From: Clostridiales bacterium | GTDB lineage: Bacteria; Bacillota; Sulfobacillia; UBA995 | Direction: 5' to 3' | NCBI GenBank assembly: GCA_003517845.1 | Contig: DOZU01000226.1 | Span: 5,878-11,068 of the forward strand | Length of the DNA stretch: 5,191 nucleotides | Shown: positions 1 through 5,191 of the stretch, one piece after another | How the letters are laid out: every line of letters starts with the position of its first letter | How positions within the stretch are numbered: the first letter of the stretch is position 1 | Program-made: the position numbers and the translations under genes | Notes under the pieces: generated by a model | Seen by the model: the letters and a program-made list of their open reading frames with translations, nothing else | Databases searched by the model: none | What the model was told of the DNA's origin: nothing

Positions 1-24
1 GCACGTCTCTCGTCCTGAGAGCAG

Positions 25-277
25 CTATCCTCCTTGAACCGTAAGCTGCTTGATGCGCTCGATGGCGCGCCTCAAGCTATCGGAAGCCTCAGATGCCACC
101 TGAGGCCGCCACATCGCGCAGAAACCTGAACACATCGAGGAAGTTGGACTTCCCGGAGGCATTAGGGCCAACGAGAAAAGCTCGTTGCTGAAGCGGGACA
201 TCAATGCTCGCAAAGTTCTTCCAGTTTTCGAGGACGATCCTGGAGCAACGCATTTGAGTTGTCCGCCTTTGAGTCAT
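25..277 (-). pseudogene. Truncated AAA/ABC-type ATPase (N-terminal Walker A fragment)
   Basis: The minus-strand frame starting at ATG 277-275 encodes 62 residues and stops at 89-91. It opens with a short beta-strand pattern (RIVLENWKNFASIDVPL, about residues 14-30) and a Walker A P-loop, GPNASGKSN (about 37-45), then LDVFRFLRD. This is the usual start of the single-gene AAA_15/AAA_21 ATPases (RecF/SMC-like fold), which normally run to roughly 350-400 residues. No Walker B or signature region is present. After RDVAASGG the frame stops, but a second frame one base further on continues with SEASDSLRRAIERIKQLTV and ends at TAG 27-25. Dropping one base would join the two into about 83 residues, still far too short. 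The second piece loosely resembles the next stretch of the family (L-x-x-AI-x-x-R...), or it may come from another gene. A GAGGGTGG-like site precedes the ATG. The fragment is almost certainly non-functional; the family call is firm for the P-loop part and weak for the tail. Confidence 0.72.
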
Positions 278-428
278 GGCCCACCCTCGGTCATTAATTT
301 TATCGTATAGCACAAGGAGTTGCAGCGCAACTTGCGATGCGGCTTGGCCCCACCGATGAAGCGCAGCGCCCTCCAGTGGCAGAGGAAGGCAGCCCGGAGG
401 GCAGCCGGCCCCAGCGCACCCCGGAGAC
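278..428. other. Intergenic region between divergent gene remnants
   Basis: This stretch lies between the minus-strand ATPase remnant and the plus-strand SAP-like fragment. The plus frame of the downstream fragment is closed by a stop at 357-359 and stays open from 360 on. The translation from 360 to about 428 is rich in Gly, Pro, Ser and Ala and does not look like protein. I see no convincing promoter pair. The AT-richer patch around 293-310 could hold a promoter, but I could not assign -35 and -10 boxes. Confidence 0.4.
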
Positions 429-1025
429 AAAATTGGCCGGTACTGGATCAATGAGGACATTCCCACGCTCGAAGTCGCGCTGTCCCAGCACACTAACTCG
501 GACTACCTGAAGAAGCTGGGCGCCCTGACCGGACAGAAGTTGCCCACCAGGAAGGCGGATCTCGCCGCCGTCATCATCCGCCACCTCAGTGGGGAACGGC
601 TTAATGCGACTCTCGTGCGAGAGGACGGCCGCGAGGGCGACGGGTTTGCGCTGATCGGACCCAAGCGCTTCGATGTACCCTGGAAGGACCTCGAACGGCA
701 GGACCGGATCGCACCCGCGACCGGCGTCAAGGAACGCGGGCCGATGAGCCCTCACAAGCGGATGGAGTATGCTCTGGCCGACAGGCGGTCTCAGTTCCGC
801 ATCGCCGCCGAGGAAGGGGGGCACGGGGGAGAAGGCCAACCCGGCCCTCCGGCAGAAAACCATGGCGCACCGCCAAGCAGGGGCGGGTTCGGAACCCGCC
901 CCTGCCGCCGGCGGAAAGGGCATCTGGCCGGCCTGCTTGCTCAGACCTTTCCCGAATCTGCAGCACTACCCGAGACTCTAACCTCCTTACCTGGCCTCAC
1001 CACCCAATGCCGCTCTCGCAAGTGA
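429..1025 (+). pseudogene. 5'-truncated fragment with SAP-like helical stretch
   Basis: The plus frame is open from 360 to the TGA at 1023-1025, but it has no ATG or GTG start with a ribosome binding site; the first usable codon is a TTG at 540, inside the conserved-looking part. Protein-like sequence begins near 429 (GRYWINEDIPTLEVALSQH) and leads into DYLKKLGALTG and KLPTRKADLAAVIIRHLSG (501-602). That stretch reads like a SAP-type helix-turn-helix DNA-binding motif: two amphipathic helices around a short turn, with a conserved x-TRKA-x-L core. The following residues up to about 810 (GFALIGPKRFDVPWKDLERQ and on) still look like protein but I do not recognise them. From about 812 the frame runs through G-rich sequence and a long palindrome and no longer looks coding. 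I read it as a gene remnant missing its start and probably fused to non-coding DNA. The SAP label is inferred from pattern only. Confidence 0.4.
877..905. repeat. Near-perfect 29-bp palindrome (REP-like hairpin)
   Basis: Two 14-base arms (877-890 and 892-905) are exact reverse complements around a single central G at 891. The left arm reads GCAGGGGCGGGTTC. Transcribed, it would form a very stable GC-rich hairpin, realistically with a few central bases unpaired. No T-run follows on either strand, so it is not a classical intrinsic terminator. Palindromes built on a GGGGCGGGTT core are known as dispersed intergenic repeats in some GC-rich bacteria. Only one copy lies in this window, so repeat status is inferred. 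Confidence 0.65.
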
Positions 1026-1095
1026 CCCTCGCCGCCACGGCAGGAGACGAAGGTGTATTGCCCGAATAATGCTGCAATCCAGCGGCGGGTTCGCC
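906..1095. other. Upstream region of the acylase gene
   Basis: This is the leader of the acylase gene and also the non-coding-looking 3' tail of the upstream open frame. A TATTGCCCGAATAATG patch at about 1054-1070 is the most AT-rich part and could include a -10-like AATAAT, but no good -35 sits 16-18 bases upstream. The promoter is therefore not assigned. Confidence 0.3.
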
Positions 1096-1101
1096 GGGAG
1101 G
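1096..1101 (+). promoter_or_regulatory. Ribosome binding site deciding the acylase start
   Basis: GGGAGG sits nine bases before ATG 1111. The in-frame ATG at 1069 has no such site. The start at 1111 also places a basic, then hydrophobic, signal-anchor segment right at the N-terminus, so 1111 is preferred. Confidence 0.7.
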
Positions 1102-1110
1102 CGGGAGACT

Positions 1111-3489
1111 ATGGCGCGATTGGTCCGAATCCTGATTGTTGGCGTGGTCGGCATCGCCGTGGTGCTGAGCGCAGCCATCGCCGGGGGATGGTGGTTCGCC
1201 CGCCGGAGCCTGCCCCGGTTGGCGGCGGAGGTGGAGACCGCCGTCAGCGCTCCCGTCACCGTCTATCGTGATGCCTATGGCGTGCCGCACATCCACGCCG
1301 AGAGCCTGGAGGACGCCGTCTTCGTTCAGGGCTACCTCCACGCCCAGGACCGCCTGTTTCAGATGGACCTGAACCGCCGGGCGGCCAGCGGCCGCCTGGC
1401 CGAGATCTTTGGCGCCGACTTCGTCGACACCGACCGCTTCCTCCGAGCAGTGGGCATGTTGCGGGCGGCCCGCGAGACCGAAGCCGCGCTCTCCGCCGAG
1501 CACCGGCGGGCCCTTGAGGCCTATGCCGCCGGCGTCAACGCCTTCATCGCCGCGCACCGCGGGCGCTTGCCCCTGGAGTTCACCCTGCTCGGCTACTCGC
1601 CCGACCCCTGGCAGCCCGTGGAATCGCTGGCCATCGGCAAGTACATGGCCTGGGATCTCGGCCGCAACATGACCACGGAGATCTTCTTCTGGCGGCTGGC
1701 GCAGCGCGTGGGCCCGGAGAAAGCCGCCACCCTGTTTCCGAACTATCCCGAGGATGCACCGGCCATCGTCGCCCGTCTGCGGGACCTCCCGCTTGATGCG
1801 GCACTGGCCGGAGGGCTGGCCCGACTGCAGGAGACGGTGGCAAAGGCCTCACTCGCCGGTTCCGACCGGTCCCTTGGATCGAACAACTGGGTGGTAGCCG
1901 GGGACAAGACCGCGTCCGGCCTGCCCATCCTGGCCAACGACATGCACCTGGGCATCCAGACCCCCAGCATCTGGTACCAGAACCACCTGGCGGTGGCGGG
2001 CCGGTTCGAGGTTACCGGCGTGATCTTCCCCGGCGTGCCCGGGGTCATCGTCGGCCACAACGGCCACATTGCCTGGGGGGTGACGAACGTGGGAGCCGAC
2101 GTCCAGGATCTCTACCTGGAGCGACGGCACCCCGACGACCCGGCCCGCTTTGAGTATCAGGGGGAGTGGTACCAGGCGACGGTCGAGCGGCACCAGATCC
2201 GGGTCAAGGGCCAGGCCGACCCCGTGGCCTTCAGCGTCTACCTGACCCGTCATGGGCCGCTGGTCAGCGAGGTCGTAGACGGGCTGAACGTGCCGGCCAG
2301 CCTGCGCTGGACAGCTCACGGGCCGACGGGAGAGCTGGCAGCAGTGCTGGCGCTCGCCGAAGCGCGGGACTGGGACGACTTCCGCCGGGCACTCGCAACC
2401 TTCCTGGCGCCGGCCCAGAACTTCGTCTACGCCGACCGGGCAGGCAACATCGGCTACCGCGCCAACGGCCTCTTCCCCATCCGCCGGGCCGGTGACGGCC
2501 TGGTGCCCGTGCCCGGCTGGGACGATCGGTACGAGTGGGTGGGTTTCGTCCCGTTGGATGAGGTCCCCGAGCTATTCAACCCCGCAGAAGGCTTCATCGT
2601 GACCGCCAACCACCGCGTGGCCGGGCCGGACTACCCCTACTTCCTGTCCCGCCAGTGGGCGCCCCCTTACCGGGCCCAGGCCATCATCGAAGCCCTGGAC
2701 GGCAGGCGGGGCTTGACCCTGGAGGACATGATCCCCATCCAGAACAGCGCGGTCAACCTGCAAGCCCGGCGGCTGGGACCGATCCTGTTGCGGGAGCTTG
2801 CGGGGGCCGATCTGGACGCCACCGGGCGAGCGGCACGGGAGGTGCTCGGGCGCTGGCTGGAAGACCCCCGGGATGACCCTGGCGAAGCCGGGCCGGCGAT
2901 CTTCCACACCCTCTATATCAAGATGCTGGAGGCCGCCTTCCGCGACGAGCTGGGCGAGGACCTGTACGCCTCCTTCGTACGCCACGGCGATGCGATCAAC
3001 ACCCTGGACCGGATGCTCCACGAAGGCCGTTCCGAGTGGTTCGGGACTGCCGGCCAGCTGGTACGGGCCGGCTTCGACGCGGCGCTGGCGGAGCTGAACG
3101 CGGTCATGGGGGACGATCCCGCCCGCTGGACCTGGGGGCATATCCACACCGTGACCTTCGAGCATCCGCTAGGTCGCCAGCGGCCGCTGCATCTGCTCTT
3201 CGACCGCGGTCCTTACCCCCAGGGCGGCAGCCACGTCACTCCCGTGGCCACGGCCTTCAGCCTGGTCCGCCCGTTCCGGATCGCCTCCGCCGCGCCGTGG
3301 CGCTTTCTGGTGGACCTTGCAGACCTGCGAGGGCTGGATGTGGCCGCCATCGGTGTGTCCGGTCATCCGCTCAGCGCGCACTATGATGACCAGATGGCGC
3401 TTTGGCTCGAGGGCGCCTACAAACCCCTGCTCTACGGCGAGCAGGTGAGGGAAGGCGCGGCCACCGTCACCGTGTTCCGGCCGCGTTAG
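1111..3489 (+). CDS. Penicillin acylase family protein (Ntn-hydrolase, amidase)
   Basis: A complete 792-residue member of the penicillin acylase (peptidase S45) family, which hydrolyses amide bonds of acylated small molecules such as penicillins, cephalosporins or acyl-homoserine lactones. Residues about 5-28 form a hydrophobic signal anchor after a basic start, so the enzyme likely acts outside the cytoplasmic membrane. Alpha-chain signatures are VYRDAYGVPHIHAE (from residue 51) and HAQDRLFQMDLNRR (77-90). The autoproteolytic site is Gly256-Ser257 in LGSNNWVV; Ser257 becomes the N-terminal nucleophile of the beta chain. Beta-chain position 23 is His279 (NDMHLG), as in cephalosporin and acyl-homoserine lactone acylases rather than Gln as in penicillin G acylase. 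Asn500 (TANHR) and Arg521 (YRAQ) fall at beta 244 and 265, matching the catalytic Asn and Arg of the family. The C-terminus (GHPLSAHYDDQMALW) is intact. It stands alone, with no same-strand partner nearby. The substrate cannot be read from sequence. Confidence 0.95.
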   Translation: MARLVRILIVGVVGIAVVLSAAIAGGWWFARRSLPRLAAEVETAVSAPVTVYRDAYGVPHIHAESLEDAVFVQGYLHAQDRLFQMDLNRRAASGRLAEIFGADFVDTDRFLRAVGMLRAARETEAALSAEHRRALEAYAAGVNAFIAAHRGRLPLEFTLLGYSPDPWQPVESLAIGKYMAWDLGRNMTTEIFFWRLAQRVGPEKAATLFPNYPEDAPAIVARLRDLPLDAALAGGLARLQETVAKASLAGSDRSLGSNNWVVAGDKTASGLPILANDMHLGIQTPSIWYQNHLAVAGRFEVTGVIFPGVPGVIVGHNGHIAWGVTNVGADVQDLYLERRHPDDPARFEYQGEWYQATVERHQIRVKGQADPVAFSVYLTRHGPLVSEVVDGLNVPASLRWTAHGPTGELAAVLALAEARDWDDFRRALATFLAPAQNFVYADRAGNIGYRANGLFPIRRAGDGLVPVPGWDDRYEWVGFVPLDEVPELFNPAEGFIVTANHRVAGPDYPYFLSRQWAPPYRAQAIIEALDGRRGLTLEDMIPIQNSAVNLQARRLGPILLRELAGADLDATGRAAREVLGRWLEDPRDDPGEAGPAIFHTLYIKMLEAAFRDELGEDLYASFVRHGDAINTLDRMLHEGRSEWFGTAGQLVRAGFDAALAELNAVMGDDPARWTWGHIHTVTFEHPLGRQRPLHLLFDRGPYPQGGSHVTPVATAFSLVRPFRIASAAPWRFLVDLADLRGLDVAAIGVSGHPLSAHYDDQMALWLEGAYKPLLYGEQVREGAATVTVFRPR

Positions 3490-3514
3490 GTCGGACGCCC
3501 CGACCGGCCCCACG

Positions 3515-3575
3515 AGCCTCTTGCCGACCTCCCGGTCCGCGTCTTCAAGCCGGTGTGGGCCGGGAGGAAGAGGCT
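3515..3575. repeat. Interrupted inverted repeat after the acylase gene
   Basis: AGCCTCTT (3515-3522) and CCTCCCGG (3528-3535) pair exactly with CCGGGAGG (3560-3567) and AAGAGGCT (3568-3575). This gives 16 base pairs with a five-base bulge on the left arm and a 24-base loop. It starts 26 bases after the acylase stop codon and lies between convergent genes. It may end or stabilise the acylase transcript, but no T-run follows. Confidence 0.5.
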
Positions 3576-3579
3576 AGCC

Positions 3580-3603
3580 CATCCCGAGGACTTGCTCGGG
3601 ATG
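3580..3603. terminator. Hairpin between convergent genes, possible terminator
   Basis: CATCCCGAG (3580-3588) and CTCGGGATG (3595-3603) form a perfect nine-base-pair stem with a six-base loop. The stem sits between the acylase stop and the end of the minus-strand PIN frame, where a bidirectional terminator would be expected. Neither strand has the U-tract of a standard intrinsic terminator, so the role is inferred from position. Confidence 0.35.
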
Positions 3604-3608
3604 TCGCG

Positions 3609-3905
3609 CTATGGTACCAGTCCCCGCTCCCCCGCTCCAGCAGCGCCATCGCCTCTTTGGTGGTGCACGCCCGGATTAGCCTCCGCACCTTCGCCGTGTG
3701 CAGATCCTTTGAAGGACTGGAGCAGGACATCGAGAAGCCATTCTCCGCCTGGGAACTTGCGGGCCAACACCTCCGTCGCTTCCGCCAGCAGGTAATCGGT
3801 AAGCACCAGGGTGTGGCACCTTCGAATGACCTCCAACAACCGCCGCTCGGGCCCACCGAGAACCATGCCGGAGATCAGCACGTTGGTATCCACCATCACC
3901 CGCAC
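3609..3905 (-). pseudogene. PIN-domain toxin, C-terminal half lost
   Basis: GTG 3905 is preceded at eight bases by GGAG (3917-3914), which favours it over the ATG at 3896. The first 65 or so residues are a clear PIN_3/VapC-like ribonuclease: VDTNVL with catalytic Asp6, then LTDYLLAEATEVLARKF with Glu42. Family members of roughly 130-150 residues continue to a second acidic cluster (a D-x-x-D region, then TGD-x-D) that completes the metal site. Here the frame after LLQSFK gives GSAHGEGAEANPG... and stops at 98 residues with none of these. A neighbouring frame, reached by removing one base in the AAA at SFK, reads KDLHTAKVRRLIRACTTKEAM, which looks more protein-like but is not recognisably PIN either. 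The toxin is probably inactive. It follows its antitoxin with a three-base gap, so the two were translationally coupled. Confidence 0.75.
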
Positions 3906-3908
3906 CGG

Positions 3909-4170
3909 CTATTCTCCGTAAAACCTCTTGAGCAACTGCTCCCGCACGACCGCAACCTCCCGCTCCATATCCTCCCTGGAATATCCCTTTTCGCGAGTTT
4001 CGGCCTCCAGCGCACCCAGCAGGCTCCCCAGGGGAGAAGCCGGCTCAAAGACCACCCTGCCGCCACTCGCGTATACCCGAAGTCTGGTTTCAGGCGTAAG
4101 GCCCAAAGCGTCCCTGATGCGTTTTGGGGATGGTCACCTGACCACGAAGGGTCGGAGATACGAGTTCCAT
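3909..4170 (-). pseudogene. AbrB/MazE-type antitoxin with one-base frameshift
   Basis: Starting at ATG 4170, the frame reads MELVSPTLRGQVTIPK, the swapped-hairpin AbrB DNA-binding motif, then goes out of frame and stops after about 30 codons. The next frame continues exactly where the family should (RIRDALGLTPETRLRVYASG, then GGRVVFEP) and ends at TAG 3911-3909. Removing one A from the AAAA run after the CCC proline codon (plus-strand TTTT at 4122-4125) restores one 86-residue protein. The C-terminal half (LEAETREKGYSREDMEREVA...) is charged and helical, as expected for the toxin-binding tail. A GGGAG (4185-4181) lies ten bases before the ATG. The PIN toxin begins three bases after the stop, the normal VapBC-style order. 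Such antitoxins usually repress their own operon. The break may be a true mutation, a sequencing error, or less likely a programmed frameshift. Confidence 0.85.
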
Positions 4171-4572
4171 GGAGGGCACTCTCCCTACTCCAATATTCTG
4201 CAGATAGTCCAGCATGAATTCTTGCCGTAAGCAATGATCCCGCTCCGAGGGGGGGCCTGCAGCGGCGGCCGTACTCGTCAAACTCCAGTGTGTGCTGGCA
4301 CGGGAGAAGTTCAGTTTTGACCATCCGGGTCAAGGTCTGGTCGCTGGGCCTGGCCTATCTCTTCTTGGGGCTGACGGCGGCTTCCGGGTTCCACCAGGTC
4401 CGGGTCCGCCTGCGACCGCCTGCCGGAGGCTCGCCGTTCCCGCAAACTGCCGCGCCGCTCGCGTCCGAAGGAAGGCGGCGAGTCGCGTAGAATTCACTAG
4501 CAGTGACCCGACGAACAAAGCCCACCGGTGTCCAGCAGACCGGGACAACTGAAGTTTGAGGTCATTCCGGCG
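4171..4572. other. Gene-poor stretch between toxin-antitoxin pair and methyltransferase
   Basis: About 400 bases without a convincing gene. On the minus strand, ATG 4324 opens MVKTELLPCQHTLEFDEYGR, which looks protein-like, and after a run of seven C another frame gives SERDHCLRQEFMLDYLQNIGV up to the antitoxin start. The two may be pieces of a decayed small gene. The plus-strand frames between 4290 and 4552 are Pro-, Arg- and Ala-rich and look like chance openings in GC-rich DNA. The antitoxin promoter should lie here on the minus strand (an AATATT patch at 4191-4196), and the methyltransferase promoter somewhere before 4573. Neither could be assigned. Confidence 0.4.
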
Positions 4573-4578
4573 AAGGAG
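4573..4578 (+). promoter_or_regulatory. Ribosome binding site of the DNA methyltransferase
   Basis: AAGGAG, within GAAGGAGAT, lies eight bases before GTG 4587. It is the strongest Shine-Dalgarno site in this part of the window and fixes the start of the methyltransferase at a GTG codon. Confidence 0.75.
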
Positions 4579-4586
4579 ATACCTCG

Positions 4587-5191
4587 GTGGCTGAGTCGTC
4601 CCGCAAGACGACTACGGAGGGAAGCAGGGCACTGGCCAAGCTCGAACTCGAACGGGCGGAAGGCACCGCCAGGCCGCGCCCTCCCGTCAAATGGGCAGGC
4701 GGCAAGCGCTGGCTACTGCCGTGTCTGGCTCCACTATGGGCCGACCATGGTCGGCGGCGCCTGGTAGAGCCGTTTTGTGGAGGGCTGGCGGTGGCGCTTG
4801 GACTTGCTCCCAAGCGCGCTCTCCTGAACGACGTCAATCCTCACCTGATGAATTTCCTGACCTGGCTCCGCACGGGGCTGGATATCGATCTGGAGATGGC
4901 GAACGACAGGAGCCTGTACTATGCCCACCGGGCGCGGTTCAACGAGTTGGTGGCTCAAGGGCTCTCCCACGATCGAGAAGCCGCCGCGCTGTTCTACTAC
5001 CTCAACCGAACCGGGTACAACGGATTGTGCCGGTTCAACAAGAGCGGTCAGTTCAATGTGCCCTTCGGGCGGTACACGGCCATCAACTACACGACCGATT
5101 TCTCCGCTTACCGGGCCATCCTTGCGGAGTGGGACTTCGCTTGCGGGGATTTTGAGGACGTTCACATGGTGGATGACGACTTCGTATATGC
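4587..5191 (+). CDS. D12-class adenine-N6 DNA methyltransferase (partial)
   Basis: The frame from GTG 4587 is open to the window edge (201 complete codons). It is a Dam/DpnM-like D12 class methyltransferase, which transfers a methyl group from S-adenosylmethionine to adenine N6 in DNA, often at GATC in this family. Motifs in order: PPVKWAGGKRWLLP (Lys35 start of the KWAGGK cofactor-binding loop), LVEPFCGGLAVALGL (motif I, Glu61 to Gly66), LLNDVNPHLMNFL (motif II, Asp82 binding the cofactor ribose), and the family-typical NRTGYNGLCRFNKSG-x-FNVPFGRY (from residue 140). The catalytic DPPY motif is expected just past the right edge and is not seen. Residues 1-32 are a charged, Lys/Arg/Glu-rich extension ahead of the conserved core. 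Whether it is a solitary methyltransferase or paired with a restriction enzyme depends on sequence to the right; no nuclease is seen to its left. Confidence 0.93.
   Translation, partial: MAESSRKTTTEGSRALAKLELERAEGTARPRPPVKWAGGKRWLLPCLAPLWADHGRRRLVEPFCGGLAVALGLAPKRALLNDVNPHLMNFLTWLRTGLDIDLEMANDRSLYYAHRARFNELVAQGLSHDREAAALFYYLNRTGYNGLCRFNKSGQFNVPFGRYTAINYTTDFSAYRAILAEWDFACGDFEDVHMVDDDFVY

Noticed and set aside
816..829. G-rich stretch as a possible G-quadruplex
   Set aside because: Only two long G-runs are present; a four-run pattern is lacking.
300..923. Minus-strand open frame of 207 codons
   Set aside because: Composition is Pro/Arg/Gly/Ala-rich without motifs, it passes through the palindrome, and the plus strand has the more protein-like reading.
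1069..1110. Upstream ATG giving a 14-residue longer acylase
   Set aside because: It has no ribosome binding site and would push the signal-anchor segment away from the N-terminus; ATG 1111 has GGGAGG at good spacing.
1053..1271. Frame starting at GTG 1053 with an AGGAG upstream, overlapping the acylase start
   Set aside because: The product turns into Arg/Gly-rich shadow sequence of the acylase gene; at most a leader peptide, with no supporting evidence.
997..3165. Several long minus-strand open frames opposite the acylase gene
   Set aside because: They are mirror frames of a strongly coding GC-rich gene and show no recognisable motifs.
3402..4217. Long plus-strand open frame of 271 codons
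   Set aside because: It runs antisense to the toxin-antitoxin pair and out of frame through the acylase end; it has no domain pattern and is explained by GC-rich codon bias.
4491..4501. GAATTCACTAG, matching a common cloning-vector polylinker for 11 bases
   Set aside because: The match ends after 11 bases and the flanks do not fit a vector; chance is the simpler explanation.
1..5191. CRISPR array, tRNA or rRNA genes, complete insertion sequence
   Set aside because: No regularly spaced direct repeats, no cloverleaf or conserved rRNA stretches, and no transposase motifs were seen on either strand.

Overview
The window is GC-rich (clearly above 60% G+C by eye) and bacterial. It uses strong Shine-Dalgarno sites and some GTG starts. 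No gene is diagnostic of a phylum. The style would fit a high-GC thermophilic Firmicute or Chloroflexota-like genome, but that is a weak guess.

Layout from left to right: (1) 25-277, minus strand, a broken AAA/ABC-type ATPase of which only the N-terminus with the Walker A loop survives. (2) 429-1025, plus strand, a 5'-truncated open frame with a SAP-like helical stretch, followed by a non-coding-looking tail that holds a near-perfect 29-bp palindrome (877-905). (3) 1111-3489, plus strand, a complete 792-residue membrane-anchored penicillin acylase family (Ntn-hydrolase) gene; this is the only intact full-length gene here. (4) 3490-3608, a short convergent intergenic stretch with two inverted repeats. 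(5) 3609-4170, minus strand, a tightly coupled AbrB/MazE-type antitoxin and PIN-domain toxin pair. The antitoxin carries a one-base frameshift and the toxin lacks its C-terminal half. (6) 4171-4586, about 400 bases with no convincing gene. (7) 4587 to the right edge, plus strand, the N-terminal 201 residues of a D12-class (Dam/DpnM-like) adenine-N6 DNA methyltransferase, cut by the window end just before its expected DPPY motif.

The genes do not form one operon or pathway. An intact acylase is flanked by decayed accessory genes of kinds common in defence and mobile regions (ATPase, toxin-antitoxin pair, possible SAP-domain protein) and by a DNA methyltransferase. Three broken minus-strand genes can each be extended by removing a single base. 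This points either to real gene decay or to base-insertion errors in the assembly. I found no clear evidence for a new system; the main points of interest are the decay pattern, the palindrome and the specificity of the acylase.
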